NCBI GenBank assembly: GCA_031279495.1
Contig: JAITIJ010000074.1
Coordinates: 1 to 42,506 of the forward strand
Length of the DNA: 42,506 bases
Direction: 5' to 3'
From: Holosporales bacterium
GTDB lineage: Bacteria > Pseudomonadota > Alphaproteobacteria > UBA3830 > JAIRMZ01
Within the stretch, counting starts at the first letter, position 1. Every line of letters begins with the position of its first letter. The position numbers were made by a program, and so were the translations under genes. Positions 17,359 to 27,251 of the stretch are shown here, piece by piece. A model generated the notes under the pieces. The model worked only from the letters and a program-made list of their open reading frames with translations, did no database searches and was not told the DNA's origin.

Positions 17359-18023
17359 TATTGCACTTTTTTATCGATGGTCTCTGAGAAAGTACGCAAG
17401 CGTGCCTCGATGTGCTGTCGCGCTTCCTCTGGTGTTTGATTGACGAGAGAGGTGTGCGTAATAGGCTCTCCCCATGCGAATAGACCACGCGTAAAAGGCC
17501 ACGCAATACGAAGCATATCCCACGATCTTAGAGCTCTATATCGTCTTGCTGCATAAGTAAATGGCAGAATATCCGCTTTTGCCAATCGTGCTAACACCTC
17601 TATTCCTGCACGAACTTCGTATCGCGGGCCACGTGGACCGTCGGGTGTAATGCCAACAGATTTTCCTTCTCGTAGCAAACGGATCATTTTCATCAATGCT
17701 GTTGTTCCATTCTGAGATGGTGATCCTCGAACGGATCCTATGCCGAAAAAACTAACAATCGAAGAAATGAGTTGAGCATCAGGATGCAACGAAATCAAGA
17801 CAAACAAGGGCTTATCCCAAACCCAAGCACAAGGAGCCATGACCAGTCGGTTATGCCAAAAACAGATAATGAAAGGACGTCCTTGTCGATGGTAACTCTC
17901 TGGAATATCTTGCCTAAGAATAGACCAGCGGCCTGTAATAAACACGAAGCGGATCCACCACGACAAAATGCGTGCTACGCCTCTTTTCAAGCAACATGCA
18001 CGCAAAAAGTCTTCAAAGGCCAC
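17358..18023 (-). CDS. Lysophospholipid acyltransferase family protein (DUF374)
   Basis: A 221-residue protein of the DUF374 class, commonly found beside waaA and msbA in alphaproteobacteria. The acyltransferase-like motif FWHNRLVMAP carries the histidine, and the family signature is GITPDGPRGPRYEVRAGIEVLARLA. An N-terminal hydrophobic helix (about residues 18-33) suggests membrane attachment. Its substrate is not established from sequence; lipid A acylation is the usual suggestion because of the context. It lies three bases after msbA and overlaps waaA by one, so the three are one transcription unit. Confidence 0.88.
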   Translation of the reverse strand: MAFEDFLRACCLKRGVARILSWWIRFVFITGRWSILRQDIPESYHRQGRPFIICFWHNRLVMAPCAWVWDKPLFVLISLHPDAQLISSIVSFFGIGSVRGSPSQNGTTALMKMIRLLREGKSVGITPDGPRGPRYEVRAGIEVLARLAKADILPFTYAARRYRALRSWDMLRIAWPFTRGLFAWGEPITHTSLVNQTPEEARQHIEARLRTFSETIDKKVQ

Positions 18024-18026
18024 AGA

Positions 18027-19787
18027 TTATGCCCCTTGAAAGGCTTGACTAGTGTATAAATGTGCGTACATTCCTCGACGAGTCAGCAAGTCTTCGTGTT
18101 TACCTCGCTCTACGAGAGTTCCTCTGTCAAGTACGAAGATTTCGTCCGCATCCAAGATGGTAGAGAGGCGATGGGCAATCATCAAAGTTGTGCGACCTTT
18201 CGTCAGGTAATTAATAGCCTGCTGAACTTTCTGCTCTGAAGCACCATCCAACGCGCTGGTTGCCTCATCTAGCAGTAAAATCGGTGCATTTTTGAGCATC
18301 GCACGTGCGATAGACAGACGCTGACGTTGACCGCCAGAAAGTGTCACTCCATTTTCGCCAATGGGTGTGTCGTATCCTTGGGGGAGTTCCTGAATAAACT
18401 CATGTGCTGCAGAAGCTTTAGCTGCTTTCTGGATGGTTTCAAAGGAAGCTTGCGGAGATCCATAAGCGATATTTGCGCGCACGGTATCATCAAACAGAGA
18501 GATATCCTGACTTACAAGGCTTAAAGCTCGGCGCAAAGAAGCTTGCGTTACATGCGCAATATCTTGTCCATCGATCAAAATGCGTCCATGCGCTGGATCA
18601 TAAAAACGGAGCAATAAAGACAATAGCGTACTTTTTCCCGCACCGCTTGCTCCAACAAGAGCCACCTTTCTCCCTGGCTCAACGACAAATGAGACGTCCG
18701 AGAGTGCCTCAGTCCCTTCTCTGTAAGAAAACCGAACGGATTCAAAAATTACCCGACCTTTGGAGGTTACCAAGTCTTTTGCTCCAACGCGATCAATTAC
18801 GCGTGGACGTGTTGCTAAGATGGCGTAAAGGCGCTGTGCTGCGGCTAACCCCTCTTGCATTGTAGCGTTCAGATTGAGCAGACTTTTAAGAGGTCTGTAA
18901 GAGGCCACTAACGCGCCAAGAAAGGAAAACAAAGCTCCTGTGGTTCTTACGTTCTGAATCACAAGCCATCCTCCGATAGAAATAATAAGACATGTCGCCA
19001 TTCCGCCTGCAAGTTCCATGAGAGGATGCACAATAGAACGCATGCGCGCAGAACGCGTTGTCAAATTATAAACCCGTTGGGTAATGCACGCCGCACGCTT
19101 TGTTTCGATGTCTTCCATACTGTATGCTTTGATGATGCGTATACCCTGAAAGCACTGCGATAGGAAGCTCGCCCATCGGCCCATTTCACTCTGCGTTTGA
19201 CCTGCAATTTTGCGCACATGGCGACCAATTATGCGCCCTGGCCATAAAGTCATGGGTAGGACAATAAGCGTAACACACGCAAGCTCGGGATCTGTATAGA
19301 ACGCTACCCCAACAAGACCGATGACCGTTATAGCGTCTTTACTGATCCGAACAAAAGCAGATGTTACCATGTCTTGAAGCCGGCTAACATCACTTGTCAA
19401 ACGAGAAATGAGTTCGCCTGTGGAAATGCCGTTAAAAAATTGAATATCCGTGCAGATGATATGCTGGAAACAACGTACTTGGAGATCTGTTAAGACACGT
19501 TGCCCAAAGCAAGCCAACAAAACAGACTCTGCATAATCGCACAGACCCTTAAGCATAAAAATGCAGAAAAAAGCGAAAGAGATGGGCAAAAGCTGCGCAG
19601 CGTTCTTGCTAATCAAAATATCATCAACCATCGGCTGAATTAATTTTGTTGAAGTTACAAGACATCCAGAAGAAACGATCATGCACAATCCTGCACACGC
19701 CAGTACCTTCCAACGCGCATAGAAATACTCGCGTACAAGAGCTTTTAAAACATCGGTATATTTCGGATCAAACAAAATCGTGGCCAT
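18027..19787 (-). CDS. msbA: Lipid A export ABC transporter MsbA
   Basis: Fused permease and ATPase that flips lipid A-core across the inner membrane. The N-terminal half (residues about 1-315) has some six membrane segments and the coupling stretch FFNGISTGELISRLTSDV. The C-terminal ATPase shows Walker A GASGAGKST, the Q-loop VSQDISLFDDT, the signature LSGGQRQRLSIARAML, Walker B ILLLDEATSALD and the H-loop IAHRLST. At 586 residues it is a standard half-transporter. The start has only a weak ribosome site. The gene heads the msbA-DUF374-waaA unit, behind a 420-base non-coding stretch. A drug exporter of the same family is possible but the neighbours favour lipid A. Confidence 0.92.
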   Translation of the reverse strand: MATILFDPKYTDVLKALVREYFYARWKVLACAGLCMIVSSGCLVTSTKLIQPMVDDILISKNAAQLLPISFAFFCIFMLKGLCDYAESVLLACFGQRVLTDLQVRCFQHIICTDIQFFNGISTGELISRLTSDVSRLQDMVTSAFVRISKDAITVIGLVGVAFYTDPELACVTLIVLPMTLWPGRIIGRHVRKIAGQTQSEMGRWASFLSQCFQGIRIIKAYSMEDIETKRAACITQRVYNLTTRSARMRSIVHPLMELAGGMATCLIISIGGWLVIQNVRTTGALFSFLGALVASYRPLKSLLNLNATMQEGLAAAQRLYAILATRPRVIDRVGAKDLVTSKGRVIFESVRFSYREGTEALSDVSFVVEPGRKVALVGASGAGKSTLLSLLLRFYDPAHGRILIDGQDIAHVTQASLRRALSLVSQDISLFDDTVRANIAYGSPQASFETIQKAAKASAAHEFIQELPQGYDTPIGENGVTLSGGQRQRLSIARAMLKNAPILLLDEATSALDGASEQKVQQAINYLTKGRTTLMIAHRLSTILDADEIFVLDRGTLVERGKHEDLLTRRGMYAHLYTSQAFQGA

Positions 19788-20207
19788 TGGTAATTGCCCA
19801 TCAAATTACCTCAAGGTACGTTGGAACACGCTTAAGCGCAACCCGATTTCAAACCATTGTACAGTCCTTGGGTTTGCAGTATTTGCTGTAATCTCTACAT
19901 ACAATGAGTGATGTATTATGGCTATTTTTTGCTGCATTTTTTTTTGTTCAATCTTTGAAATTGCTCCCATTTAGCTAACGAGGTTATTGTGAGTGTGTTC
20001 AAGTAATCCAACGTAGATTCGGCACAGTTGATCAAAAAGGCGAAGGAGCACACCGTGACAGAAATCTTCAATACTACACAATGAAAACGAAAGCAAAAGA
20101 ATGCATTTTCTTTCATTCTGTTTATTGAAAATAATCTACCTATGGTGCTAATTAATTTAGCTCAATAGTCGATATACATTCATTTTTGTTCCCACATTCA
20201 TCAGCAT
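19788..20207. other. Gene-free stretch upstream of msbA
   Basis: About 420 AT-rich bases between the transaldolase and msbA, both minus. A 64-codon minus frame (19922-20116) with a hydrophobic N-terminus has no ribosome site and its apparent lipobox (LINC) breaks the rule, so I do not call it. A weak stem GCTAA/TTAGC lies at 20147-20161. It probably holds the msbA promoter, but I cannot point to a convincing one. Confidence 0.45.
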
Positions 20208-20852
20208 TTACTGTGCACTGTGCCAATCTTTGAGGAATTGCTCTAACCCTTTGTCGGTTAGTGGATGTGTGCAGAGAGCTCGAAAAACAGTTGGTGAAAG
20301 GGTGACGATATCGGCTCCGGCATAGGCCGCTTCTAGGACATGTTTTGGATTGCGCACAGAAGCAGCTAAAATTTGCGTCTCTATCGTGGGGTCATTGTCG
20401 TAAACATCGCGAATGGATTCGAGAAATGCCTGGCCATCTTGGCCGCAGTCATCTATTCGTCCCATAAACGGAGACACATACATTGCGCCCGCTCGACCTG
20501 CCAACAAAGCCTGCAGTGGGGAAAAGCACAGTGTTGCGTTTACAGGAATCCCTTCTTGATGCAGTCGATGACACGCTTTCAATCCCTCAAATGTCATCGG
20601 CAGCTTGATCACAACGTTGGAGGCAATGTGCGCTAAGTCATGCGCCTCTTTCAGCATCTCTTCGCACTCGGTTGCGATAACCTCTGCGCTTACAGGACCA
20701 GAAACCAGAGCACAAATGTCGCGAACGACCTCATGCTGAGGTCGTCTTGACTGCGCAATCAATGTCGGATTTGTTGTCACACCTTCGATGAGGCCCGTTT
20801 CTAAAAGTGCCGTAATGGCGTCTATATCCACAGTATCCAAAAAAAACTTCAT
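20208..20852 (-). CDS. tal: Transaldolase (TalC/fructose-6-phosphate aldolase type)
   Basis: Small 214-residue transaldolase of the TalC/Fsa subfamily, cytoplasmic. The sequence opens MKFFLDTVDIDAI and shows GVTTNPTLIA, the Schiff-base lysine Lys83 in NVVIKLPMT, VNATLCFSPLQALLA, and AGAMYVSPFMGRIDD. The SPFMGR stretch favours transaldolase over fructose-6-phosphate aldolase, but side activity cannot be told from sequence. With tkt it would interconvert pentose and hexose phosphates. It is divergent from priA over 86 bases, an order familiar in alphaproteobacteria. Confidence 0.92.
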   Translation of the reverse strand: MKFFLDTVDIDAITALLETGLIEGVTTNPTLIAQSRRPQHEVVRDICALVSGPVSAEVIATECEEMLKEAHDLAHIASNVVIKLPMTFEGLKACHRLHQEGIPVNATLCFSPLQALLAGRAGAMYVSPFMGRIDDCGQDGQAFLESIRDVYDNDPTIETQILAASVRNPKHVLEAAYAGADIVTLSPTVFRALCTHPLTDKGLEQFLKDWHSAQ

Positions 20853-20938
20853 GACAGCGGTCCTAATAGTGCAGCGTTAATATACAGCGAAGCTTTGCTA
20901 CTCAAAAGCATTCTTTTCCATGATACATTCAGACTATT

Positions 20939-22921
20939 ATGAAATCTTTTGCCTCGGTTGCCGTCGTTGCACCCGTTAATCAACGCTATACATACATCTC
21001 TTCAACAGAGATAACAGTGGGGCAAATTGTGCGCGTGCCTTTTGGAAGACGGTCGATCTTGGGCGTCGTATGGGATTTTGTTGAAGCGCTTCCATCAAAC
21101 GTTTCCTGTATAAAAAGTATTGAAGAAATCTGCGCACCTTATTTTTTGCAAGAACCCATGCGCCGCTTCATCGACTGGATGGCGCACTACACAATGATTC
21201 CTTTGGGATCTCTCTTGAGGATGTGTCTTAGTGTACCTACTGCGTTCGACCCTCCATCCAAAAAGCGCAGAGAGCTTGTTCTATCCTGGCCAGAAGCGCT
21301 CTCGTCTTTCTCTCTTTCCTCGGCTCAACAAAAAAGTGCAGAAGCGCTTGTCTCTGCTATCTACGCCAAAGTATTCCACCCATTTTTCCTTGATGGAGTC
21401 ACTGGATCAGGAAAAACAGAAGTATATCTGCATGCGGCGCAAGAAGCTGTAAATAATGGGAGACAAGTGCTAGTGCTGCTTCCAGAAATTGCCCTTACAG
21501 AAACCGTGATGACACGTTGTCAGCAGCATCTTGGATATTCTCCTATTTTATGGCATTCAGCACAGACATCTGCCCAAAAACGTGAGATTTGGAAGAATGT
21601 AGCTCTTGGACGCGCCGCAATCGTTGTTGGGGCGAGATCGGCGCTGTTTCTGCCTTTTCCGAGATTAGGGCTTATCGTTGTTGATGAAGAACACGATACT
21701 TCTTACAAGCAAGAAGAGGGTGGTTTTTACAATGCTCGCGATATGGCGATCGTACGCGCCAAATGCGAAACCGTTCCTGTAGTCCTTTCCTCAGCAACCC
21801 CTTCTTTGGAAACATTTCTCAATGCCCAAAAAGGGCGCTATACGACGCTGCGTCTGCAGCATCGGTATCAAGAGGCCAAGTTGCCATCAATAACGCTCAT
21901 TGACCTTAGAAAAGAGAAGAAAGAGCCTCTATCTTATCATTCGCAAACGTGTCTTTCGGCAACGCTGATTCAACGCATGCGGGAAACGTTGCAGAACAAA
22001 GAGCAAGTGCTGCTTTATGTCAATAGACGCGGATATGCACCGATTACTTTGTGCCGAGCGTGTGGAGAGAAAATCCCATGCCCCAATTGTGCGACTTATT
22101 TAGTGGATCACAAGCGCCGCAGTATTTTGCTATGTCATTACTGTGGATACACAATAACAAGACCGCACACTTGTCCAAAATGCGCCTCGGAAGAGTTGAT
22201 ATCTTGGGGGATTGGCGCAGAGCATGTACTTGAGGAAGTAGAGCAACGTTTTCCTGAGGTATCAGCAGCGTTGGCATCTTCTGATGCTCTTAATTCTCCT
22301 CAGAAAATGCGGCAGTTTATTCAAGATGTTCAAGAGGATGCGATACAAGTCGTTGTGGGCACCAGGATCCTTGCGAAAGGACATCATTTCCCAAAGATAA
22401 CATGTGTTGGGGTGGTAGATGCGGATTTTGCGCCTGCTGCAGAAGACATCCGTGCATACGAATACGCGTTTCAGCTGTTACAACAAGTTGCTGGTCGCGC
22501 AGGACGGGCAGACAGGCCAGGACGAGTATACATGCAGACGTATAATCCTGATCAACCCATATTTCAGGTTCTTAATGACAGAGATACGTTTTTGCATGAG
22601 GAAGCGCGTCTTAGGAAAGCGGCGAAAATGCCGCCCTTCACACATTTGGTAGCGCTAATTTTATCTGGTCTTAATGCAGCAATGATAGAGCATGTTGTTG
22701 CAGATTTTGTCCGAAAAGCGCCACAAGACAATACTGTGGACATCTTAGGTCCCATACCAGCGCCTTTAGCGTACCTAAAGGGCAGGTATCGCTGGCGGAT
22801 TCTTGTTCGTGCTACTCGTCATGCTTCTCTTATAGCGTTCCTAGAAAAGTGGTGTAGCTGCGCGCCGCTACCCAGAACATGCCGTTTAGAGATCGATGTA
22901 GATCCAATGAGTTTTTTATAA
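20939..22921 (+). CDS. priA: Primosomal replication restart helicase PriA
   Basis: 3'-5' helicase that reloads the replisome at stalled forks. The N-terminal 3'-DNA-binding domain (residues about 1-100) includes GQIVRVPFGRR. Helicase motifs follow: Walker A GVTGSGKTEVYL, VLLPEIALT, the DEEH box VVDEEHDTSYKQEEG, and LSSATPSLET. The zinc region has paired cysteines CRACGEKIPCPNC and CHYCGYTITRPHTCPKC. Then come GTRILAKGHHFP and QVAGRAGRADRPG. At 660 residues it is shorter than E. coli PriA (732) but all catalytic parts are present. ATG at 20939 begins the conserved N-terminus. It is convergent with dapE, three bases between stops. Confidence 0.96.
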   Translation: MKSFASVAVVAPVNQRYTYISSTEITVGQIVRVPFGRRSILGVVWDFVEALPSNVSCIKSIEEICAPYFLQEPMRRFIDWMAHYTMIPLGSLLRMCLSVPTAFDPPSKKRRELVLSWPEALSSFSLSSAQQKSAEALVSAIYAKVFHPFFLDGVTGSGKTEVYLHAAQEAVNNGRQVLVLLPEIALTETVMTRCQQHLGYSPILWHSAQTSAQKREIWKNVALGRAAIVVGARSALFLPFPRLGLIVVDEEHDTSYKQEEGGFYNARDMAIVRAKCETVPVVLSSATPSLETFLNAQKGRYTTLRLQHRYQEAKLPSITLIDLRKEKKEPLSYHSQTCLSATLIQRMRETLQNKEQVLLYVNRRGYAPITLCRACGEKIPCPNCATYLVDHKRRSILLCHYCGYTITRPHTCPKCASEELISWGIGAEHVLEEVEQRFPEVSAALASSDALNSPQKMRQFIQDVQEDAIQVVVGTRILAKGHHFPKITCVGVVDADFAPAAEDIRAYEYAFQLLQQVAGRAGRADRPGRVYMQTYNPDQPIFQVLNDRDTFLHEEARLRKAAKMPPFTHLVALILSGLNAAMIEHVVADFVRKAPQDNTVDILGPIPAPLAYLKGRYRWRILVRATRHASLIAFLEKWCSCAPLPRTCRLEIDVDPMSFL

Positions 22922-22924
22922 AAC

Positions 22925-24076
22925 TTAAGACTCTAAGAAGAAATTCTGCAAGAAGATTTCGTACACTTGTGTTAAGCGTTCGCAATCAGCAACGGGAATG
23001 CGCTCGTTTTTATGATGAATCGTGTTGCACACCATTCCAAATTCGATTGCAGGACAATGCGAAGAGATAAACCGTCCGTCTGTTGTTCCCCCGCCTGTCG
23101 AATACTGTGGCGTTATGTTCAGAACGGATTTAATCGCTTTCTCCAATGCCTGCGTCATATGCTCATCCTGACATAGAAAAGACTCTCCATTAGCGCAAAA
23201 CTCGATAATCAAATCCGGCGACATTTCTGTGGCCCACGTTTGCATCTGACGTATGATATCGTTTGATGTGTGCTGAAGGTGAAAGCGGATGTTTGCACGT
23301 GCTTCTGCGCGCGATGGAATAATGTTGCTGACAGGATTGCCGACATCGATAGAGGTGACCTCTAGATGCGATGCTGCAAAATCACCTGGGTCTTGTTCCC
23401 ACACATGCTGTGTTATTTTATCAAGATAGCGCAGCAAAAGAGGAATAGGGTTGCGCGCTCGTTCAGGAGAGGCAGCGTGCCCTTGTAGCCCATGCGCGGT
23501 GATATGCAAATCAAGGGAGCCGCGATGTCCAAGAGCGATGTTGTCTCCAAGTAGCCTGTAACTTGAAGGTTCTCCCACTAAACATGAGGTAAAAGGTCCA
23601 TATCGCGGAATAGCCCACGACAAAAGGGCTTGAGCACCATCTGGTGTGCCGACTTCTTCGTCTCCTGTTAAAAGAACGACGATTTTCCCGGAAAAATGCG
23701 GATATTTCTGCAAAAAACGGGCACTTGCAACGACAAAAGCAGCTATACCACCCTTCATATCAGCAACGCCTCGGCCAATTAGGAACCCATCTTCTTCTCT
23801 TGGAGAGAAAGCATCCCACGGCTCTGTTCCTTCAGGGACAACATCTGTGTGTCCTAAGAACACAAGCGTTTTCTCTCCGGAACCACAGGCAGCACATAAA
23901 TTCCACGGCCCATCGGGATTCGTTGGCTCTAAAAGAGTGGTAACAAATCCGATTCCTTGAAAAATATCCTTAAGAAAAGCAAGACATCCTTCATCTTTCG
24001 GTGTGATGCTTGGAAAAGCAACAAGTGCGCGCGTTAATTCTAGCGGAGATAGGGCAGATAATGGTAAAAGCCTCAT
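22925..24076 (-). CDS. dapE: Succinyl-diaminopimelate desuccinylase
   Basis: Dinuclear zinc hydrolase producing LL-diaminopimelate for lysine and peptidoglycan. Metal-site motifs are visible: LGHTDVVPEG, GRGVADMKGG, LTGDEEVGTPDG with the catalytic glutamate, VGEPSS, and near the end NTIHHKNERI. The start is uncertain. A TTG at 24112 lengthens the protein by 12 residues with no ribosome site; I prefer the ATG at 24076 because it gives MRLLPLSALSPLELTRALVAFPSITP-like alignment to family N-termini and 383 residues, close to the usual 375-380. It follows glyS closely on the same strand, so co-transcription is likely. Confidence 0.94.
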   Translation of the reverse strand: MRLLPLSALSPLELTRALVAFPSITPKDEGCLAFLKDIFQGIGFVTTLLEPTNPDGPWNLCAACGSGEKTLVFLGHTDVVPEGTEPWDAFSPREEDGFLIGRGVADMKGGIAAFVVASARFLQKYPHFSGKIVVLLTGDEEVGTPDGAQALLSWAIPRYGPFTSCLVGEPSSYRLLGDNIALGHRGSLDLHITAHGLQGHAASPERARNPIPLLLRYLDKITQHVWEQDPGDFAASHLEVTSIDVGNPVSNIIPSRAEARANIRFHLQHTSNDIIRQMQTWATEMSPDLIIEFCANGESFLCQDEHMTQALEKAIKSVLNITPQYSTGGGTTDGRFISSHCPAIEFGMVCNTIHHKNERIPVADCERLTQVYEIFLQNFFLES

Positions 24077-24127
24077 AGGAGAAATGATCACACAATTTGG
24101 CGTTTTTCGCAAGAGCGAAAGATCAAG

Positions 24128-26185
24128 TTATGAGACGATTTCTTCAAACGCGCAAACGTGATCGTAGAATGCCTTGATGTACATCAATAAAGCGCACCTG
24201 TTGCGCCGAATCTGCTTCTCTTCACAATGAACAAGGATCTCTTCGAAAAATGTATTAATGGGCGTGCGTAACGCCGCGAGAAGAGTAAGACGTTTTTGGA
24301 AATCTTCATGTGTTTCTTCAAGGACGGACGCTGCCTTATTAGCAGCTTGGACAGCCTGATATAAAGACACCTCCGCTTTTTCTATAAGAAGGTCTTGAAC
24401 GATAGGAATGGTTGAATCTCCATCAGAAGCAGTGGATAAGATATTGGACAAACGGCGGTAGCCTTGCAGCAAATCGTTTCCTGCAGGTGTTTGCAAGAAT
24501 TGGTTCAATAGTTGGGCACGCCCAGTGATACGTCCTATATCCACAGTATCTTGCTTGAGTAATGCGGCAACGACACCAGAAGAGATTCCGCTCTCCTTTA
24601 GCTGTATCTTGAGGCGTTCTTTGAAAAAGCTGAGAACGGCGTCTGCAATTTCGAACGAAAGAAGCGTTGTTTGCCTATATCCCTCGAAAAGAGAAACAAG
24701 ATCCAACAATAGACGATGTGCTAGTACAAGGCGAATAACTCCAAGGGCAGCACGTCTAAGAGCAAAAGGATCTTTGGATCCTGAGGGTCGCTCATTGATA
24801 CCGAAAAAGCTCCAGATAGTCTCTAGTTTATCTGCGAGCGCAAGCAATATGCCAAGAGGTGTTGTTGGCACCGCATCATCAGGTCCTTGCGGCCGATAAT
24901 GCTCTTTTATTGCAGTTGCCACCACTGAGGGCTCTCCTTGTAAAGCGGCATAGTATCCACCCATGATGCCCTGTAATTCTGGGAATTCTTTTACTGCTTC
25001 TGTACGTAGATCAGCCTTGCAAAGGTAGATGGCACGTGTCAGAAGAGGCATGCTTACCTCCTTAAAAAGTGGCATGTCTTGCAAAGTTGTATAAAGTAAG
25101 GTACTCCACGTCTGCAGACGCGGTAAGCGCTCTGCTATGGTTCCTAAACGGCGGTGAAAGATCTGCAGAGCAAGTTCTTCCGTACGTTTGTCGAGAGGAA
25201 CTTTCTTGTCAGTTTCAAAAAAGAATCGCGCATCCGCCAAACGTGCTCTAAGAACCGCTTCGTTTCCCGCTATGATTGTTTTGCCTTTATCTTGCGTCTG
25301 CGTACCGGCTATACAAACGAAAAAAGGAGCTAATGTACCATCTCTGTATCGTGTCGAGAAATATCGTTGATGAACTTTCATAGGGGTGATAATTAATTCC
25401 TCTGGCAAATCCATGTAAGGTTTATCTACCCTTCCCGAAAGGGCAACAGGCCACTCTGTGAGGCCCAAGACCTCTTCAAAAAGGGCGTTATCTTGGACAA
25501 TCTCAATGGAGTGATGCGCTTCGATCTCACGTAACTGCGTCTGAAGGGCATCTGCACGTTTCTGGCGATCAAGAAAGACGTAACGTTGGATGAGAGCGTC
25601 TATATAATGGGAAAAATTTGTCACAGGGAATCGTTCGGGAGCAAGAAAACGATGCCCGACAGTTGAATTCGTTGCTTGCAATCCTTGAAAAGAAAAGTCC
25701 AAGACCTCTCTATCAAACAAACACATAATGTTGCGTATGGGGCGCACCCATGAAAAAGAAGATATTCCCCAGCGCATTGTTTTCGGCCAAGAAAAGCTAC
25801 ACAGAATATTAGACAAAAGCGTTGGCAAGAGCGTACGCGTTGCGCGTGCCGGATGCGTGATAATGGCAAAGATATAAGCTCCTTTGAGGGTGTCACGCGT
25901 TTCTATAACAGCGTTCGCAGGAAGGCTGTTCAGAAAGCCATCATGCACATTTTGAGGGGCCTCTTTCTTGGGACCACGACGTTCCTCAGTATAGGCGGGC
26001 ACTTCTGATGCGAAATTGCCATGTGCGACAAGGCGTCGTGGAGTAGTGTACGTGCATAAGTGGTCAACAGAAAGGCCTATAGCGGCACTTGCCTTCTGCA
26101 GTTTTTCCAGCAACGTCTGCGCAGCCCATACCTGAAAGCGTGCGGGGATCTCTTCAGTTAAGATTTCAAGAAGTAATTCTGCCAT
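24128..26185 (-). CDS. glyS: Glycyl-tRNA synthetase beta subunit
   Basis: Beta subunit of the alpha2-beta2 bacterial glycyl-tRNA synthetase; it contributes tRNA binding. The N-terminus ELLLEILTEEIPARFQ is diagnostic, followed by TPRRLVAHG, RRGPKKEAP, MRWG, FSWVRPIRNI, the HD-like part (ELQGIMGGYYA) and DPFALRRAALGVIRL. The 685-residue length is normal, and the C-terminal anticodon-binding-like helical domain is complete. Its start is nine bases after the glyQ stop. Confidence 0.96.
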   Translation of the reverse strand: MAELLLEILTEEIPARFQVWAAQTLLEKLQKASAAIGLSVDHLCTYTTPRRLVAHGNFASEVPAYTEERRGPKKEAPQNVHDGFLNSLPANAVIETRDTLKGAYIFAIITHPARATRTLLPTLLSNILCSFSWPKTMRWGISSFSWVRPIRNIMCLFDREVLDFSFQGLQATNSTVGHRFLAPERFPVTNFSHYIDALIQRYVFLDRQKRADALQTQLREIEAHHSIEIVQDNALFEEVLGLTEWPVALSGRVDKPYMDLPEELIITPMKVHQRYFSTRYRDGTLAPFFVCIAGTQTQDKGKTIIAGNEAVLRARLADARFFFETDKKVPLDKRTEELALQIFHRRLGTIAERLPRLQTWSTLLYTTLQDMPLFKEVSMPLLTRAIYLCKADLRTEAVKEFPELQGIMGGYYAALQGEPSVVATAIKEHYRPQGPDDAVPTTPLGILLALADKLETIWSFFGINERPSGSKDPFALRRAALGVIRLVLAHRLLLDLVSLFEGYRQTTLLSFEIADAVLSFFKERLKIQLKESGISSGVVAALLKQDTVDIGRITGRAQLLNQFLQTPAGNDLLQGYRRLSNILSTASDGDSTIPIVQDLLIEKAEVSLYQAVQAANKAASVLEETHEDFQKRLTLLAALRTPINTFFEEILVHCEEKQIRRNRCALLMYIKAFYDHVCAFEEIVS

Positions 26186-26194
26186 AGAGAACGC

Positions 26195-27076
26195 CTATTC
26201 TTTTTCTGTTACTGTTGCGGGCTGGTTACCCAACCATATTTTGAAACATTGTTTTGCCAAGGCGCGAACACGAGAAATCAGATCAGCACGCTCTAAAGCG
26301 CTAATTGCGCTACGGGCATCGAGTAAATTGAATAAATGACTTGCTTTAATGCATTGATCGTAAGCTGGAAAAACAAGATTTTGTTCCAATAAATCAGTAC
26401 AGGCTTTTTCTGTATCCATAAAGTGCGTGTTAAGTGTTTCTACATTTGCGTATTCGAAATTGTACGCTGAAAACTCACGCTCGTAGTGTTTATAGATATC
26501 TCCGTAGGTGATTTTTCCAATTTCGTCGACGCCATTCCAATTAATCTTGTAAATATCGTCAACCTTCTGAATAAAAAGAGCGATGCGTTCTAGCCCATAT
26601 GTCAATTCCACTGTGACAGGAGCACATTCGAACCCTCCAATTTGTTGGAAATAAGTAAACTGCGATATCTCCATCCCGTCACACCATACTTCCCATCCAA
26701 GACCTGAAGCGCCCAATGTGGGACTCTCCCAATCGTCTTCAACGAAACGGATGTCATGTTCCTGGTAGTCAATGCCAATCTCTTTAAGGCTGTTAAGGTA
26801 TAACTCTTGCACATCATCGGGAGACGGTTTCAGTATTACCTGATATTGGTGCAAACGTTGAACGCGATTAGGGCTTTCAGCGTAACGCCCATCAGCAGGA
26901 CGGCGAGAAGGCTGGATATAGGCGACGCGCCAAGGATGGGGTCCAAGAGCCCGAAACGGCGTCTCTGGATGAAACGTTCCTGCCCCCATCTCTAAATCAT
27001 AAGGAGGAACAATGGCACATCCAAGCCGGCCCCAATATGCATGCAAATGCAAAACGATATCCTGAAACCCCAGCAT
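26195..27076 (-). CDS. glyQ: Glycyl-tRNA synthetase alpha subunit
   Basis: Catalytic subunit that activates glycine. The class II core is evident: FQDIVLHLHAYWGRLGCAIVPPYDLEMGAGTFHPETPFRALGP (conserved N-terminal block, positions about 4-46), YIQPSRRPADGRYAESPNR, LGASGLGWEVWCDGMEISQFTYFQQIGG and VTVELTYGLERIAL. At 293 residues it is the usual size. The upstream gap of 175 bases contains divergent transcription to amiC. glyQ-glyS-dapE form the likely operon. Confidence 0.97.
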   Translation of the reverse strand: MLGFQDIVLHLHAYWGRLGCAIVPPYDLEMGAGTFHPETPFRALGPHPWRVAYIQPSRRPADGRYAESPNRVQRLHQYQVILKPSPDDVQELYLNSLKEIGIDYQEHDIRFVEDDWESPTLGASGLGWEVWCDGMEISQFTYFQQIGGFECAPVTVELTYGLERIALFIQKVDDIYKINWNGVDEIGKITYGDIYKHYEREFSAYNFEYANVETLNTHFMDTEKACTDLLEQNLVFPAYDQCIKASHLFNLLDARSAISALERADLISRVRALAKQCFKIWLGNQPATVTEKE

Positions 27077-27193
27077 CCAGACCTCTCTTGCCGAACTTTG
27101 TTCAATCTATCGTATAGCGTAGATGAGAGAAACCGCTTTCAAAACACGTTGCGAACACGATGGGGTCCCAAAGGATAAGGCGATCGCCCTCCG

Positions 27194-27222
27194 GTGACGC
27201 TCATAATGAAGCGTGTTAAAAT
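27194..27222 (+). promoter_or_regulatory. Candidate sigma-70 type promoter for amiC
   Basis: GTGACG (27194-27199), a 17-base spacer, then TAAAAT (27217-27222); matches to consensus are 4/6 and 5/6. It lies 30 bases before the amiC start and would drive the amiC-mrcA-rluD/rlpA run. Confidence 0.5.
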
Positions 27223-27251
27223 GCCGATGTTTTTAAGGAGAGAGCATCGCT

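Noticed and set aside
19922..20116. 64-codon minus-strand frame resembling a small lipoprotein
   Set aside because: The residue before the cysteine is Asn, which breaks the lipobox rule, and there is no ribosome site.
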